Counted from the stretch's first letter, positions 46,901 to 58,318 are shown. The stretch is 64,000 bases of DNA from Artocarpus heterophyllus (GCA_025403435.1 JAJQZP010000218.1:186001-250000), one strand, 5' to 3'. Translations and numbers: made by a program. The notes: a model not told the origin generated them from the sequence alone.

Positions 46901-49182
46901 GGTCTTAGGGCCTATCCCAGGTACCAATCCAATCATTTGGTTGGATTGGTACCTGGGATAGGCCCTGAGACCCTCTTATTCAAGAGGAAACGGGTTCGAC
47001 TCCTGGGGGACGCGCTCCCCCCGCGGGAGGCAAATCCGCGTGGAGGCTCCCCGAGCAGCCTCCCCGGCAATACGTTCAAGGTACCCGCCAGGCTCCGACT
47101 GGGGATCTCAACACCTCAACATAGACAATTGACTGCTTTCTAATTTCTGTAATCCATTACGATGAACTTTTGTATTCCAAGAGTATCATTGCTATTCCGT
47201 TGTTGTATCCGTGTATCTTTACATAGAAATGCTATAATACATGACACGTGGTCATTTAAAAAAAAAAAAAAGGAGACGACACTGGAAGTGAAGTCCTTGT
47301 TGAGATGAAACCAAACAGTATTCTGTGAGACGTAGGACTATGGACCCATCATAAGAACATTTCCCTATCGTGACAAGGCAATCGTAAAGGTCACTTTCCA
47401 GTGAATACCAAATAAAGCACGCATCATATAATACAATTAAAAAAAAAGTTAAGCATTCGAAAAATATGGAAATGAAAAAAAGATTCGAATAACACATGCA
47501 ACCAGCACCAATAAAAATTGCTAATTAGGACAGAAGAAAAATAAAATATAAAAAATAAAACAAAAGTACGCTTCATTACCAACGAAGGAAGACTAGAAGG
47601 TTTTCCAGATTCCTCATCTGGAAGATATTCAGCAATAGCATTAGTAACCACAAGAGCTCGCAGGTACTCCACAACTCCTCTACTATCTACAGCATGATCC
47701 CTTTGTTCAAACCGCTTGAGAACGGACGCAGGACTAGAGAAAAACAGAAGCAAAATTGCTAAACTGCCTTTGTCTAATAACTTACAAGAAACACAGGCCA
47801 CAGGAGATAGAGAAGAAACACAACATTTTAACATATAATTGTCCTAACATGCAAAAACTTGCCTCCATAAATAGTCTTAACAATGAGCAACACAAATAAT
47901 AAAAAACAAAAACACGAAAACAAAAAATAAAAAATAAAAATGGGACCTGTGTTCATTTTTTTTACTCGTTGCACATATTTCATATCAACCAAAGCAGAAA
48001 AAAAATGAAAAAAATCCAAACTCGACTCTTATCTCATGCTTCTTCTAGTCCTTCATCATCCTAGACTAGTCCAATTCAGACTAACACACCCATCAGTGGA
48101 GCCACAAATCAGTAAACGGGAACTTATGCCCCCACTTAAGCTTAGAAATTTAACTTTTCAACCCCAAATTGTTTTCTAAAATTTCAGTTGTGCCCCTACC
48201 CCCACCTTAAAAGGAAAATTATAATTGTACCGCTACTTAATAATTCAAATATATAACAATATCTCTATTTGACGAAAAATTTATCTTTAACTTCTTTTTA
48301 CAATGCAAAATTTCTGGCTCCACATCCTAAACCAAGTTGTTGTACCATCATTATATAGAACAAACTAACGAGGAATTACAGCCTAAAGCATTTACAGCAC
48401 ATTCCATTAAACTACTAATTCTCTGCTAAACAGCATTATAGTGAATCACAATCCTACAATATAGTCTTCCAACCTTCCAATTGAATTTTCTTGGAATTAC
48501 TATAGCCTCAAATATATATACTACAATTACATTACTTTCAACTACCAATTCTCAGAAACAACATCAAAGTGAATAAATATACTACAAGAAAATCTAACCT
48601 TTGCTTGTTGAGCTCAGCCAGCAAAGTGCTCTGCTTCGCGGCGTCCATCGGATTCGCGTCGGCCTCCGCAATCAATCTCTCCAACCGCTTCTCCTGCCGC
48701 CAGAACGGCCACAAACTCAGCCAATCCCACGTCAAAATCCTATCAAGCCAACTCCACACCCTGGCCCACAGCCCCATCAAGAACACCACAAGAGGCAATC
48801 GGCTCTTGTTCTCCTCCCCCTCTTTCCCCAACAAGACCCCGCTCTCCGCCGCATTCAATTCCTCTCCGGAACCCGAACTCTCCACCGGAAACCCCTGCTC
48901 GGCTTTCGGCTCCTCAACCGCGGCAGGGGTTTCCACCGGGGTGGCCGATTCCGGCCCCGAATCCGCGCTCTCCGGCCGCAATGCGCAGGAAATTGCCGGG
49001 AAAAGCCTGGGATTTCGGAATCCCGTAGAGAGAAAGCAAGAAGACAGAGGAAGTGGGTCATGGTTATTGGGAAAAGGTGAAGAGCAAGAAAACAGAAAAC
49101 GCTTCGAAGAAGAAGAAAATGGAAGAGACAGAATAGGAGAGAGGGAAGGCTTAAAGAGAAGGGAAGCTTGAAGGGAAGCCAT
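40970..49182 (-). CDS. FTSH11: ATP-dependent zinc metalloprotease FTSH11, organellar
   Basis: A membrane AAA+ protease of chloroplasts/mitochondria that degrades unneeded or damaged proteins; in Arabidopsis it is needed for heat tolerance. Seventeen coding exons with GT-AG introns give 798 residues (Arabidopsis about 806): 49182-48599, 47733-47580, 46264-46172, 46013-45928, 45809-45686, 45411-45292, 45190-45140, 44974-44913, 44662-44605, 44286-44161, 44069-43989, 43274-43145, 43018-42870, 42290-42009, 41771-41682, 41596-41543, 41122-40970. All junction phases agree. The Ser/Pro-rich N-terminus is a transit peptide; a hydrophobic segment at about 293-312 is the membrane anchor. Walker A GAPGTGKT is at 393-400, Walker B IIFIDEID at 448-455, arginine-finger region PGRFDRH at 507-513, and zinc site HEGGH at 611-615 with a likely Asp ligand at 689. 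All catalytic residues are present, so it is an active protease and not an FtsHi form. I chose the ATG at 49182 (AACAATGGC); an upstream in-frame ATG at 49317 lies in CT-rich leader. Confidence 0.96.
43369..43394. repeat. (TA)n microsatellite in FTSH11 intron 11
   Basis: About 13 TA units in a row, preceded by AAATAAATAAATAAATA-type sequence. Likely variable in length between individuals. Confidence 0.85.
44115..44141. repeat. (AC)n(AT)n compound microsatellite in FTSH11 intron 10
   Basis: An ACACAC run passes directly into an ATATAT run, about 27 bp in all, inside the short intron between exons 10 and 11. Confidence 0.85.
46753..47121. repeat. 369-bp fold-back (inverted repeat) in FTSH11 intron 2
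   Basis: The left arm 46753-46932 and right arm 46941-47121 are inverted copies of about 180 bp with roughly 94% identity (about 11 differences by eye), separated by only 8 bases. The outer ends are TGTTGAGGTGTTGAGATCCC and its complement. The arms are clearly GC-richer than the intron around them. Each arm carries GGTTCGACTCC, which fits a Pol III B box, so each could derive from a tRNA-related SINE placed head to head. No convincing target duplication is seen next to the ends (CAAAC left, TAGAC right). Transcribed as part of the intron it would form a very long, nearly perfect hairpin. Confidence 0.85.
48094..48323. mobile_element. Possible MITE in FTSH11 intron 1
   Basis: The left end reads CAGTGGAGCCACAAATC and the right end, complemented, GTGGAGCCAGAAATTTT. 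These imperfect inverted ends resemble a common class of plant MITE with GTGGCGGAGCCAG termini. The interior has GTGCCCCTACCCCC and AATTATAATT words of the same class. No clear target duplication was found. Confidence 0.45.
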
Positions 49183-50154
49183 TGTTTTGAAGTCCAAGTG
49201 TTGAACTCTCTCTCTCCAATCCAATCTCTCTCTAAACGTAGAGGGACTGTTATGGGTATGGAAGAGAGAAGGGAGTTTGAGAGGTGAGAGTTGAGAGTTG
49301 AGAGTTGAGAGCCACACAAGGTTTGGACTTTGGAGTTGACAGAGAAAGGAAGAGAGGGATTCGAGAATGAACCTTATCCCTCGTGGGATTGATTTGAATT
49401 GGCACTGGCTTCGCCTTCTAATTGTGGGATTTTTTTTGGCTCCTTTCAGGACTAATTATAATTCCAAAATATGTCCGAAATTTTTTTTTTTTTTTTTGGT
49501 TTATAGGTTTAGACTACATTTTAAGGGGAGGTTTAGGATGAAGAATGATAAAACTCTTCACCGGTAGAAATGTTTTTGATACATTAGATCTCAATCCAAG
49601 GGTGGAAAATAAATAAGGTTATGATAAGTTAAACAACCTTGCACACACCAAATTCATTTATTTTTTCATTCACACAAAATTTATTAAAAATAACTAATTT
49701 TAACCAAATAAATCTTAACCCTTGATTTCTTTATAGCTTTTGATCCTGGGCCTCATTCAGACCAATTATAAACCCTAACTAAATACAAAGTTTGAGGGCC
49801 TTCTCCAATGGCCACCACCGATGGCTCCACACGCTGCCGTCAGCATTAGACTTCACTCCAGAAGCTGAGAGCTCAGACCATCATTTCCTAGCTTGCCTTA
49901 GTACACGGCATTAGGAGCGTTCTCTCTATGCTCCAAAACCATGTTCTCTAGCAAAGCCCATCAAAATTTCACTGTATTTGTGCCCGCGAAGCTCATTGTC
50001 AGAATCTCACTGTCGCAACGAGACCCAAAACCTCAGTAAAACTCGTCGAAATCTCTATTTTTAATGCCCGAGAAGCTCATTGTACAAATTTTGCTTTTTG
50101 CTGTCAAGAACGCGATAATCGCAAAGCAAATGTGCCACGTGACAGTAGATCGTT
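49183..50154. other. FTSH11 leader/promoter region and flank
   Basis: The first 150 bases are the CT-rich minus-strand leader of FTSH11, with CTCTCTCTC-type runs and tandem AGAGTTGAGAGTTGAG words near 49285-49310. Beyond that no gene is seen on either strand. The five bases TCGTT at 50150-50154 are the left target site of the copia element. Confidence 0.5.
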
Positions 50155-50473
50155 TGTTGGTTGTGTCTAATACATTTAACAACCAATTGAATTCATAAAT
50201 GCAAAAGTAAAGGAATCACAAATACCTCATGCCATTGATGCTTTTCTCTGTTTTGCACGAATTTTTAACACTGACAGTTTTGTTTTTCTGAGCACTGATA
50301 ATTCAGTTTTGATGGTGTATTTTTTGCTGTCTAAATTATATGCTCAGGGACCCAATTTATTTATATTCGTGACCATCACGCGGTTGGAAACGATAGGCAG
50401 TTATTTACAGTTAAGGGTGGTTAATTTTGTCTCATAGAAACGTAACACGTGGGCCAAAATTAGAGTTTCAACA
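50155..50473 (-). repeat. 3' LTR of the copia element
   Basis: 319 bp, starting TGTTGGTTGTGTC and ending GAGTTTCAACA. It is the near-identical partner of the split LTR 56291-56348 plus 58319-58579. Confidence 0.93.
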
Positions 50474-50493
50474 TTCTCCCACTTGGCCCATAT
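50474..50493 (-). promoter_or_regulatory. Polypurine tract of the copia element
   Basis: On the minus strand GGGCCAAGTGGGAGAA sits directly before the 3' LTR, the expected place for the plus-strand primer. Confidence 0.8.
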
Positions 50494-50743
50494 TCTACAT
50501 CAACTGCTACAATAAGAGACAAAATACCTAAATCATGGCAATAGGTCCTCTAAATAACGAGTACTATCTTCCATATATAACAATATATTTTGTCTCTCAA
50601 GAACTGCCACATAACTTAATGAATATATGTTTATTCTAGGTCCAGACTTTAGTGATATTTCTCATAAATAAAGTTGTGCACTTAACTGAAGTTGAAATGA
50701 GAAATTATCATAAATATAGAGTTTTACAACAAAGTACAACAAA

Positions 50744-53575
50744 TTACAAGAGGGAACCAAGTCCCATTATATCCACATGATCTCTAAATTTTACTAGTGG
50801 CATGCCTTTAGTCAAGGGATCGACAATCATCAATTCAGTGCTTATGTGCTCAATGACCATTGCTTTATCCTTAATACGCTCCCTTATGGCTATATATTTA
50901 ATGTCGATGTGTTTGCTTCGACTATCGCTCTTGTTGTTTCTAGCCATAAAAACAGCAGCTGAATTGTCACAAAATATTCTCAATGGCCTAAAGATAGAAT
51001 CCACAATCCCGATCCCAGAAATAAAACTCATAATCCATACACCATGTGAGGTAGCCTCAAAACAAGATACGAACTCGGCCTCCATAGTGGAAGTAGCAGT
51101 CAGAGTTTGCTTGGCATTCTTCCATGAAACAGCTCCACCAACTAGCATGAAAATGTATCCGAAAGTTGATTTTCATGAATCAATGCAGCCAGCAAAGTCT
51201 GAGTCATAGTAGCCAATAACTTCCAAATTATCAGTTCGTCTGTACATAAACATGTAATCTTTGGTTCCTTGCAGGCACCTCATCACTTTTTTTGCAATCT
51301 TCCAATGGTCTAATCCTGGATTACTCTGATATCTGCCAAGCATTCCTACAGCGAATGCAATGTCAAGTCTTGTGCAAACCTAAGCATACATAAGGGTTCC
51401 AACAGTTGAAGCATATGGAATGTTATGCATATGTTCTCTTTCAAGGTCATTTCTCGGGCATTGATTCAAATTGAATCTGTCACTCTTCACAATGGGAGCT
51501 ATACTTGGTGAATAATTTTCCATCCAAAATCTCTCCAAAACTTTGTTAATATAGGTCTCTTGAGACAGACCCAAAGTGCCTTTATATCTATCTCTGTGTA
51601 CTTAATGCCTATAACGAAGGATGCATCACCCATATCCTTCATGTCAAAGTTTTTAGAGAGGAATTGTTTCACCTCATGTAGCATATCCTTATCATTGGTT
51701 GCAAGTAGAATGTCATCCACATAAAGGACAAGGAAACAAATTTTACTCCCACTGACCTTCTGGTATATGCATTGATCCATGATGTTCTCTATGAATCCAA
51801 ATGAATAGATGGCGTCATGGAATTTCAAATACCACTGACGGAAGACTTGCTTCAACCCATATATGGATTTCTTAAGCCCACACACTAACTGCTCATCATT
51901 ACTAGAGGAGAATGCTTCTGGTTGTTTCATATACCTCTTCTAGTTCACCATTTAAAAATGTTGTTTTCACATCCATTTGTTGTAACTCTCAGTCAAAATG
52001 AGCAACAAGTGCCAAGATGATGCAGAGGGAATCTTTCTTAGACACAGGAGAAAAGGTCTCCTCATAGTCGATTCCTTCCTTTTGAGTAAATCCTTTAGCG
52101 ACAAGTCTTGCCTTATATCTTTCGATATTGTCCAATGAGTCTTTCTTCGTTTTATAGACCCATTTAGACCCTATGGCTTTTGCACTATCAGGCAACTCGA
52201 CAAGATCCCAGACCCTATTTAACACCATAGAATCCATCTCATCCTTCATAGCATCATACCAAAGTTTTGATTCTTGGCAACTCATGGCTTGAGAAAACGT
52301 TTCGGGATCATTTTTGGCTCCAATGTTGTAGTCTGATTCTTGTAGATACACAACATAATCACTAGAAATTACTGACTTCCTTTCTCTAGCAAATCTCCTT
52401 AATGTTGGTTCAACATTTTCCTGAGGAATCTGTTGTCCAACTTGTTGCTCAACTGTTTCCATTAGTTCTTGAGTAACTTGACCTTCTAGATTATTATCAG
52501 CAGCTTATGGAACCTCAATGATCGGTTGCACAACACTCGGTTGAACTATAGGAGTGCTATGAACTATGATCAACCTATTACTTGATGTGGAAGGTTGAGC
52601 TTCAGTATGATCTCTTTCAGAAACTATGTTTCGAAATTGATCGTTCCCACTAATCAAGTCATTCTCAAGAAACTTAGCATTCTTTAATTCCACAAATCTA
52701 GTGCTGTGAGTTGGACAGTAGAATCTATATCCTTTGGATCTTTCGGCATATCCAACGAAATACCCACTAATGGTCTTCAAATTTAGCTTCTTCTCTTATG
52801 GGTTGTACACTCTTACTTCAGATGGATATCCCCAAACGCGTATATGTCGCAAACTCAGTTTTCAACCTTTCCATAACTCAAATGTTGTCTTTGGGACAGC
52901 CTTAGTTGAAACACGGTTTAATATATACACAGCTGTCTTAAGAGCTTCAGTCCATAAGGACTTAGGTAGATTGGAGTTACTCTGCATGCTCCTTACCATG
53001 TCCATTAATATTCGGTTTCTTCTTTCTGTTACACCATTCTGATCCGGGGAACCAGGCATGGTGTATTGGGCAACTATCATATGCTCTTGAAGAAACCTCA
53101 CAAATGGACCTTGAGCTTGTCTATCCTTAGTGTATCTACCATAATATTCTCTACCTCTATCTGTCCTTACGATCTTTATTTGCTTGCCGTATTGTTTCTC
53201 TACTTCAGCCTTGAAAACCTTAAAGGCATCTAATGCTTCATCCTTTGTATGAAGCAAGTAAAGATACATGTACCGTGAGTAGTCATCTATGAAAGAGATG
53301 AAGTATTTCGAACCATATGGTTCATTACTGGACTACAAATATCTGAATGTATGATTTGTAATATTTCTGAACTCCTCTTGGCACATTTCTTAGACTTGTT
53401 GGTTAGCTTTCCCTTAATGCAACCCACACAAGTCTCGAAGTCAGTAAAATCCAAAGCACTAAGTACTTGGTCATTTACTAACCTCTTGATTCTATCAATA
53501 GAGATATGTCTCAATCTCCGATGCCACAACATAGAGGAATCCTCATTTATAACACAACGTTTAATGCCAAATTAA
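50744..53575 (-). pseudogene. Ty1/copia pol: integrase, RT, RNase H, interrupted
   Basis: From upstream: a gag-pre-integrase zinc region (53532-53287, LWHRRLRH and CVGCIKGK), integrase core with FIDDYS near 53290, RTDRGREYY near 53160 and the glutamate in NGVTERRNR near 53040. Reverse transcriptase follows in two pieces (52462-51989 with YKARLVAKGFTQ, and 51930-51499 with the YVDD box near 51720). RNase H is at 51148-50744 ([19 protein letters not shown]). The pieces are in different frames with stops between them (for example near 51989, 52507 and 53287). Integrase before RT is the copia order. No intact polyprotein can be produced. Confidence 0.92.
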
Positions 53576-53826
53576 ACATACGTAGCAGTATGATGTGGTT
53601 CATTTTGCAAATTAATTGAGAAAAGACCGTCAAACAAAATACCATTAGAGGAATCCTCATTTATACCATTAGAGGAATCATCAAACAAAATACCATTTTA
53701 TGTTCACAACATAGGGGAATCCTCATTTATAGCACAATGTTTAATGCCAAATTGAACATGCATAGCAGTATGATGTGGTTCATTTTGCAAATTAATTGAG
53801 AAAAGACCATCAAACAAAATACCATT
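53525..53826. repeat. 122-bp duplication inside the copia coding region
   Basis: 53525-53646 is repeated at 53705-53826 with a few substitutions, offset exactly 180 bp. The 58 bp between contain smaller pieces of the same unit (GAGGAATC(C/A)TCA and CAAACAAAATACCATT). It lies between protease and the integrase zinc region and adds noncoding sequence to the frame. Confidence 0.85.
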
Positions 53827-55039
53827 CCCAACAAGATCAGATTTATAAAATAAACTAAAACATTTGTTTGAAAAAGTAAAGGAAAATCCCAAAGGTACAA
53901 GTTTGGAAAAAAAAATTAAGTTCCTATAAAAGTTTAGAACATAAAATGTCTTATCCAATTCCAAAATAAAACCACTACTTAAAACTAAGGTGCATGTTTC
54001 GATGGCTTTCGCATGTGAACGTATCTTGTTTCCTAAAGATATGCTCAGCTCACTTCCCACTAGCTTCCTTAGGTTTCGCATACCTTGCAAGGTATTCGAA
54101 ACATGGGTTGTAGATCTAGAATCAATCCACCATGTGTTATAAACAATATCAACTATATTAGATTCATAACAAACCAACGAGACTGGATTACCTTTCTTCT
54201 CAAGCCAACTCTGAAATTTCGTGCAATCCTTCTTCATGTGTCCCTTCTTTTTACAGAAGAAACACTTGAATTCCTTCTTAATGACAGCTTTAGGAGGTAT
54301 TTTACCTTTCCCGTTGTCCTTGGCTTGATATTGGTCTTGAATATGATTCTTTCCCTTGGTCATCGCCAGTGCAGTTTCACCTATTTTCATTACAAGTTGC
54401 CCTTCTTCCTGAGTACACATGGTCAGAAGCTCATTAATTGACCATTTGTTTTTATGTGTATTGTAGGAAATCTTAAAGGGCCCATATTGCTTTGGAAGGG
54501 TGTTCAAAATATAGTGCACCAGAAATGACTCAAACATATTCATCTCAAGGTTCTTGAGTTGAGCAACTATGTCCCTCATATCCATGATGTGCTCACGCAC
54601 ACCTCTCACACTATGAGCCTCAAAGATGAGAGCCTCATGATTAGGGTGCTAGCAAGTGCCTTATTTGAAGTTTCAAACTGCTCATCAATGGCCTTCAGTA
54701 ATGCCCGGACCTTGTCATACTATTCGACGGAACCACGTATCCCAGCAGATATTTTAGTCTTTATGAACATAACGCTAAAGCGATCAGATCGCTCCCAACG
54801 TTCATAAAGACAATCTCATCCTGAGTGCTGGTTTTAGTAATTATGGGCTCGTCCTTCCTTATAGCATAATCTATGTTCATCCACCCCAAGTGAAGGAGAA
54901 TCCTCTCCTTCCAGATCTTATAGTTATCCCCTTTCAGCTCAGAGATATCACATCGAACATCAGAGAAATTCACAGGTTGTATGACTGCATAATTAAAACA
55001 AACATGCTTATGATCCAAAATATTGAGACTAATAGACAT
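53704..55039 (-). pseudogene. Ty1/copia gag and protease, broken
   Basis: Gag starts at about 55039 and is open to 54761 (SELKGDNYKIWKERILLHLG, typical of the copia gag N-terminus). It then shifts, with the remaining part in the frame open from 54609. A CCHC zinc knuckle, CFFCKKKGHMKKDC, is intact near 54264-54223. The aspartic protease follows, but its active site reads D-S-R (codons at 54123-54115) in place of D-S/T-G, which should abolish activity. Confidence 0.88.
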
Positions 55040-55842
55040 AATTCATGCTTTACCAATGTAAATCATGCATAAAATTATGAATCTATGACATAAAACTTAC
55101 TTGTGGGCTAAAGTTTTAATTCAATTAGATTCATTTTACTGTAGACAAAAGTATCAAATTATGTTTCATTTTCTAATACTTGTGGGTAAATTAAAAAATA
55201 TAATTTGATATTTTATCCCAATTAGTCATACCAATATAATAAAAATTCCTGTGGGATAAAATTTATTACATTAAGTACAACTAATTGTAATAAATGTCCT
55301 TTAACCAAATGTGATCTTAAACCAATTAATATATAATTTTGCATAATTAGAGGTGCTTTGGCTAAGCTCTAATTACTCAAAATCATATGGATTACTAGAC
55401 ATTTAATTTTATTCATAAAATTATTCATGAAAATTGCATATTCTATAGGGAATATAATAATTATGAACAAAATCTTAATTTATGCTAAATAAATTAATTT
55501 AATTTAATAACATGCATAATAAAACTCAAAATTATGCATATAACAATAATTAGCACATCAATTATCACAATATCTTTTCCAATAAAACATTCATTAAAAT
55601 AGAACAATTTCTATATGACATGCATAATTAATTTCATAATTTATGCATTAAAAATATATATCTAAATTATGTACATAATAACAACAATAAAAATTATGGA
55701 CATAAAATAAACACTTGGCACATAATGTATAAAATAAATTTCCTATGAAATTATTGCAAAAATTACATGCATATCCAAAAACCAAAATTAAATTAAATCT
55801 TTTTTTATTTTCAGATTTTTTATTTTATTTTTTGCCTTCATT

Positions 55843-56012
55843 AAACGACAAGTCGTTTTTGGGTTGGGACACCCAAAACGACTTGTCGTTTTGCCACTGA
55901 AACACGCATGCGCCTTTAAGTAAACGACATGTCGTTTCGCTCACTGAAGGGCAAAACGACATGTCGTTTTTGCCAACTGTTGAACTTAAAAATGAAAACG
56001 ACATGTCATTTT
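55843..56012. repeat. Five palindromes AAACGACAxGTCGTTT in the copia leader
   Basis: 16-18 bp palindromic or near-palindromic words lie at 55843-55858, 55876-55891, 55922-55937, 55953-55970 and 55995-56012. The first two are inverted relative to each other and with their flanks (TTTTTGGGT/ACCCAAAA) form one longer stem around TGGGAC. All lie between the primer binding site and gag, in the RNA leader of the element. The fifth is weakened by one substitution. Confidence 0.85.
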
Positions 56013-56273
56013 TAGTTGTCTTCAACCTTGATTTGGGTCTTCTTGACCCGGTTCAGACCTGGTACAAAACCCAACAATTTCTAAGCATTTCGGACATCGT
56101 TTTTGATGTTTCAAATCGTAGAAATCTTAGAAATCGAATGTCTTAATGATTTCTAATATCATTTTTCATTAAAAAAACTCCAAAATGAAGAACCCGAAAT
56201 CACCAAAAAATTTTTAACGTGAAATATACGTGTTGCATGTAACAAAGCATGAAATGACAAGACAGGGGCATAC

Positions 56274-56288
56274 GCGGCTCGGATACCA
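56274..56288 (-). promoter_or_regulatory. Primer binding site of the copia element
   Basis: The minus strand reads TGGTATCCGAGCCGC two bases after the 5' LTR. It matches the initiator-Met tRNA site TGGTATCAGAGC with one mismatch. Confidence 0.8.
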
Positions 56289-56290
56289 AA

Positions 56291-56348
56291 TGTTGGTTGT
56301 GTCTAATACATTTAACAACCAATTGAATTCATAAATGCGGAAGTAAAG
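56291..56348 (-). repeat. 5' LTR of the copia element, part next to the primer site
   Basis: The first 58 plus-strand bases of the LTR, ending in TAAAG, the target site of the nested insertion. It continues at 58319. Confidence 0.92.
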
Positions 56349-58313
56349 TGTAACGCCCCTATATGGGGGTTAACAGTTTTTAATGAGATAAAATAAAAAT
56401 AAATAATAAAAGTAAAACCTTAAAAATAAAATTTGCCCGGGACTTAAATGAAAACTCTCAACTCAAAAATAAAAATATAAGCGATAAATAAACCACAGTT
56501 TAATGTAGCACCTTAAATTTAATAATATAAACTGTTGTCATCATCATTTTAACCCTCAACACATTGTAATACAATCACAGAAAGTAACAATTGATGCTTA
56601 CATTATCATGAAGAACATTCTCAACAATTGAAGCAATCCCAATGTAATATAGCTACATCACTTCCTCAACTATATTTCTCGTAGCCACCTCACACTTAGT
56701 GAGTCCTGAAAAGATATAAACATAAGGGAATGAGCAACACTATGCTCAGTAGAGAAAGCTATTACTCACCTCTATCATTACCACATTAAAATCTGCATGG
56801 TTAGTAGGTTACATCATATTCCAGATTATGAGGTTTATTATGATCACATCTTATGGATACCGTAGTTAGTCATTACCAAGTGTCATAATTACACATTTAT
56901 ACAAATATTACCAATCATCATTGTTCCTAGGTATCCATGTTAAATTGAGTATCACTCAACTCATCGAAACCCAAATGGGCGCACTTGATCACCCTATAAA
57001 CATTCCAAGGGTGTTTCGGTGAGGGGACATCAAGCCCCGAGTCCTCACCAAATCAATTCCTGTACAGTGTGTTCTGGGACTTTCAACCCAAGGAAGCGTC
57101 ATCACCTTCCCCCTATTTTACCTTTTTGGGTATTCATGCCCAAGGACGTAACCGCCGCCCTCTTCATGTCTCACCATTTCTCTATATTAAATCATTATTA
57201 ATAGAGTCAGTTTTCCTAACCATGCTTCTCAATTTATAACATGTGTCAATTCATTATGTTCCTCGCCGTACAATACAAGACGAGTCCATGTCATAGTTTC
57301 ATATGTGATACTCATATAATATCAGTTCAACATAGATATATATATATTGCGGCAAAACAATCAATTTTAATTCTATAAAAACCTCACAAAAATGAGTAAT
57401 AGAATCCCTACCTTTCAAGCTTATCAACAATCTTTTAATCCTGGAATCAGTTAACGTTAGCTCCATACTCCCTTGATCCTAAGGCGTGCATAAGGACAAT
57501 TAAAACTAAAGCACAACATACAACTACATTCATAAAATTCATTTTAATTTAATCTTAGAATTTCAAGAAATAACCACTGCCCATAGAGGTATTACAAAGT
57601 TTAACAATATAAATTTTCTGTCTAGGGCATATACACTTAGACTTCATACATATGCTCCAAAATAGCAACAAACATATACTTAGGTTTAAGAACGCAAATT
57701 TGAATAATCCTTTAGTATAAAAGAAAATTTATAAATGAAAGACTAAATTTGTTCATAAGATTCTAACCTTGGATTATGGTTAGTTGGAAGCTTGAAATGG
57801 CTTCAAAACAGGTTCCTTTAGTTCGGTATGACTGAAATTCTTGCTCAAATGGAGGTGATCGTGGCTGATTTTTATGGCTGCCTTGAAGAAGTTCTCTAAG
57901 TATTTTGCTTCAGCAAAGAAATAAGAAGAAGAGTGTGGGAACCGTGGAAGAGAAAGGAAGAAAAGATGAAGTCTTTGAAGAGAAGTGATAGAAACAATTA
58001 TAGAGGAGACATGTTGAAGCATGTCACGGAGGAAATAAAGAAAATAAGGGTCAAGAGTAGTTGGAAAAGATATCCTTATGTCTCATCTAAAGACTTTAAC
58101 ACACATAATGCCAATATGACATTTTTGAGATTTATTAGAAGTTCTAATACTTTTTAGTAATCATACTAAATAAATATAGGAGAATTTTAGAAAATTTAAA
58201 AATAGATAAAAATAAATATTATAAAATAAATTTAAATGAAGCAATTTTTTTTTTATACATTAAAAATTAATTTAATTACCTCAATACCCGTTAGGAGAAT
58301 AACGGGTGTCACA
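56349..58313 (-). mobile_element. Nested solo LTR of a Ty3/gypsy-like element
   Basis: A 1,965-bp segment begins TGTAACGCCCC and ends GGGTGTCACA. It is flanked by a perfect 5-bp duplication TAAAG (56344-56348 and 58314-58318). The reverse complement starts TGTGACACC and ends GGGGCGTTACA, the same end type as the 25-34 kb element (TGTCACGCC...GGGCGTTACA), so it is probably a related Ty3/gypsy family in minus orientation. There are no internal genes. Open frames within it (such as 57780-58022) show no domains. Confidence 0.88.
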
Positions 58314-58318
58314 TAAAG

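Noticed and set aside
46860..47010. tRNA gene in the FTSH11 intron
   Set aside because: A B-box-like GGTTCGACTCC is present in each arm, but no cloverleaf, acceptor stem or anticodon loop can be drawn. It is better read as SINE-like.
48569..49171. Plus-strand 200-aa and 159-aa frames opposite FTSH11 exon 1
   Set aside because: Antisense of the GC-rich transit-peptide exon; the minus frame is supported by family similarity and consistent exon phases.
49182..49317. Upstream in-frame ATG of FTSH11 at 49317
   Set aside because: The extra 45 residues come from CT-rich leader repeats, and the inner ATG has the better context and begins the transit peptide directly.
57019..58157. Short frames at 57019-57201, 57780-58022 and 57933-58157 as genes
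   Set aside because: They lie inside a solo LTR with defined ends and have no domain.
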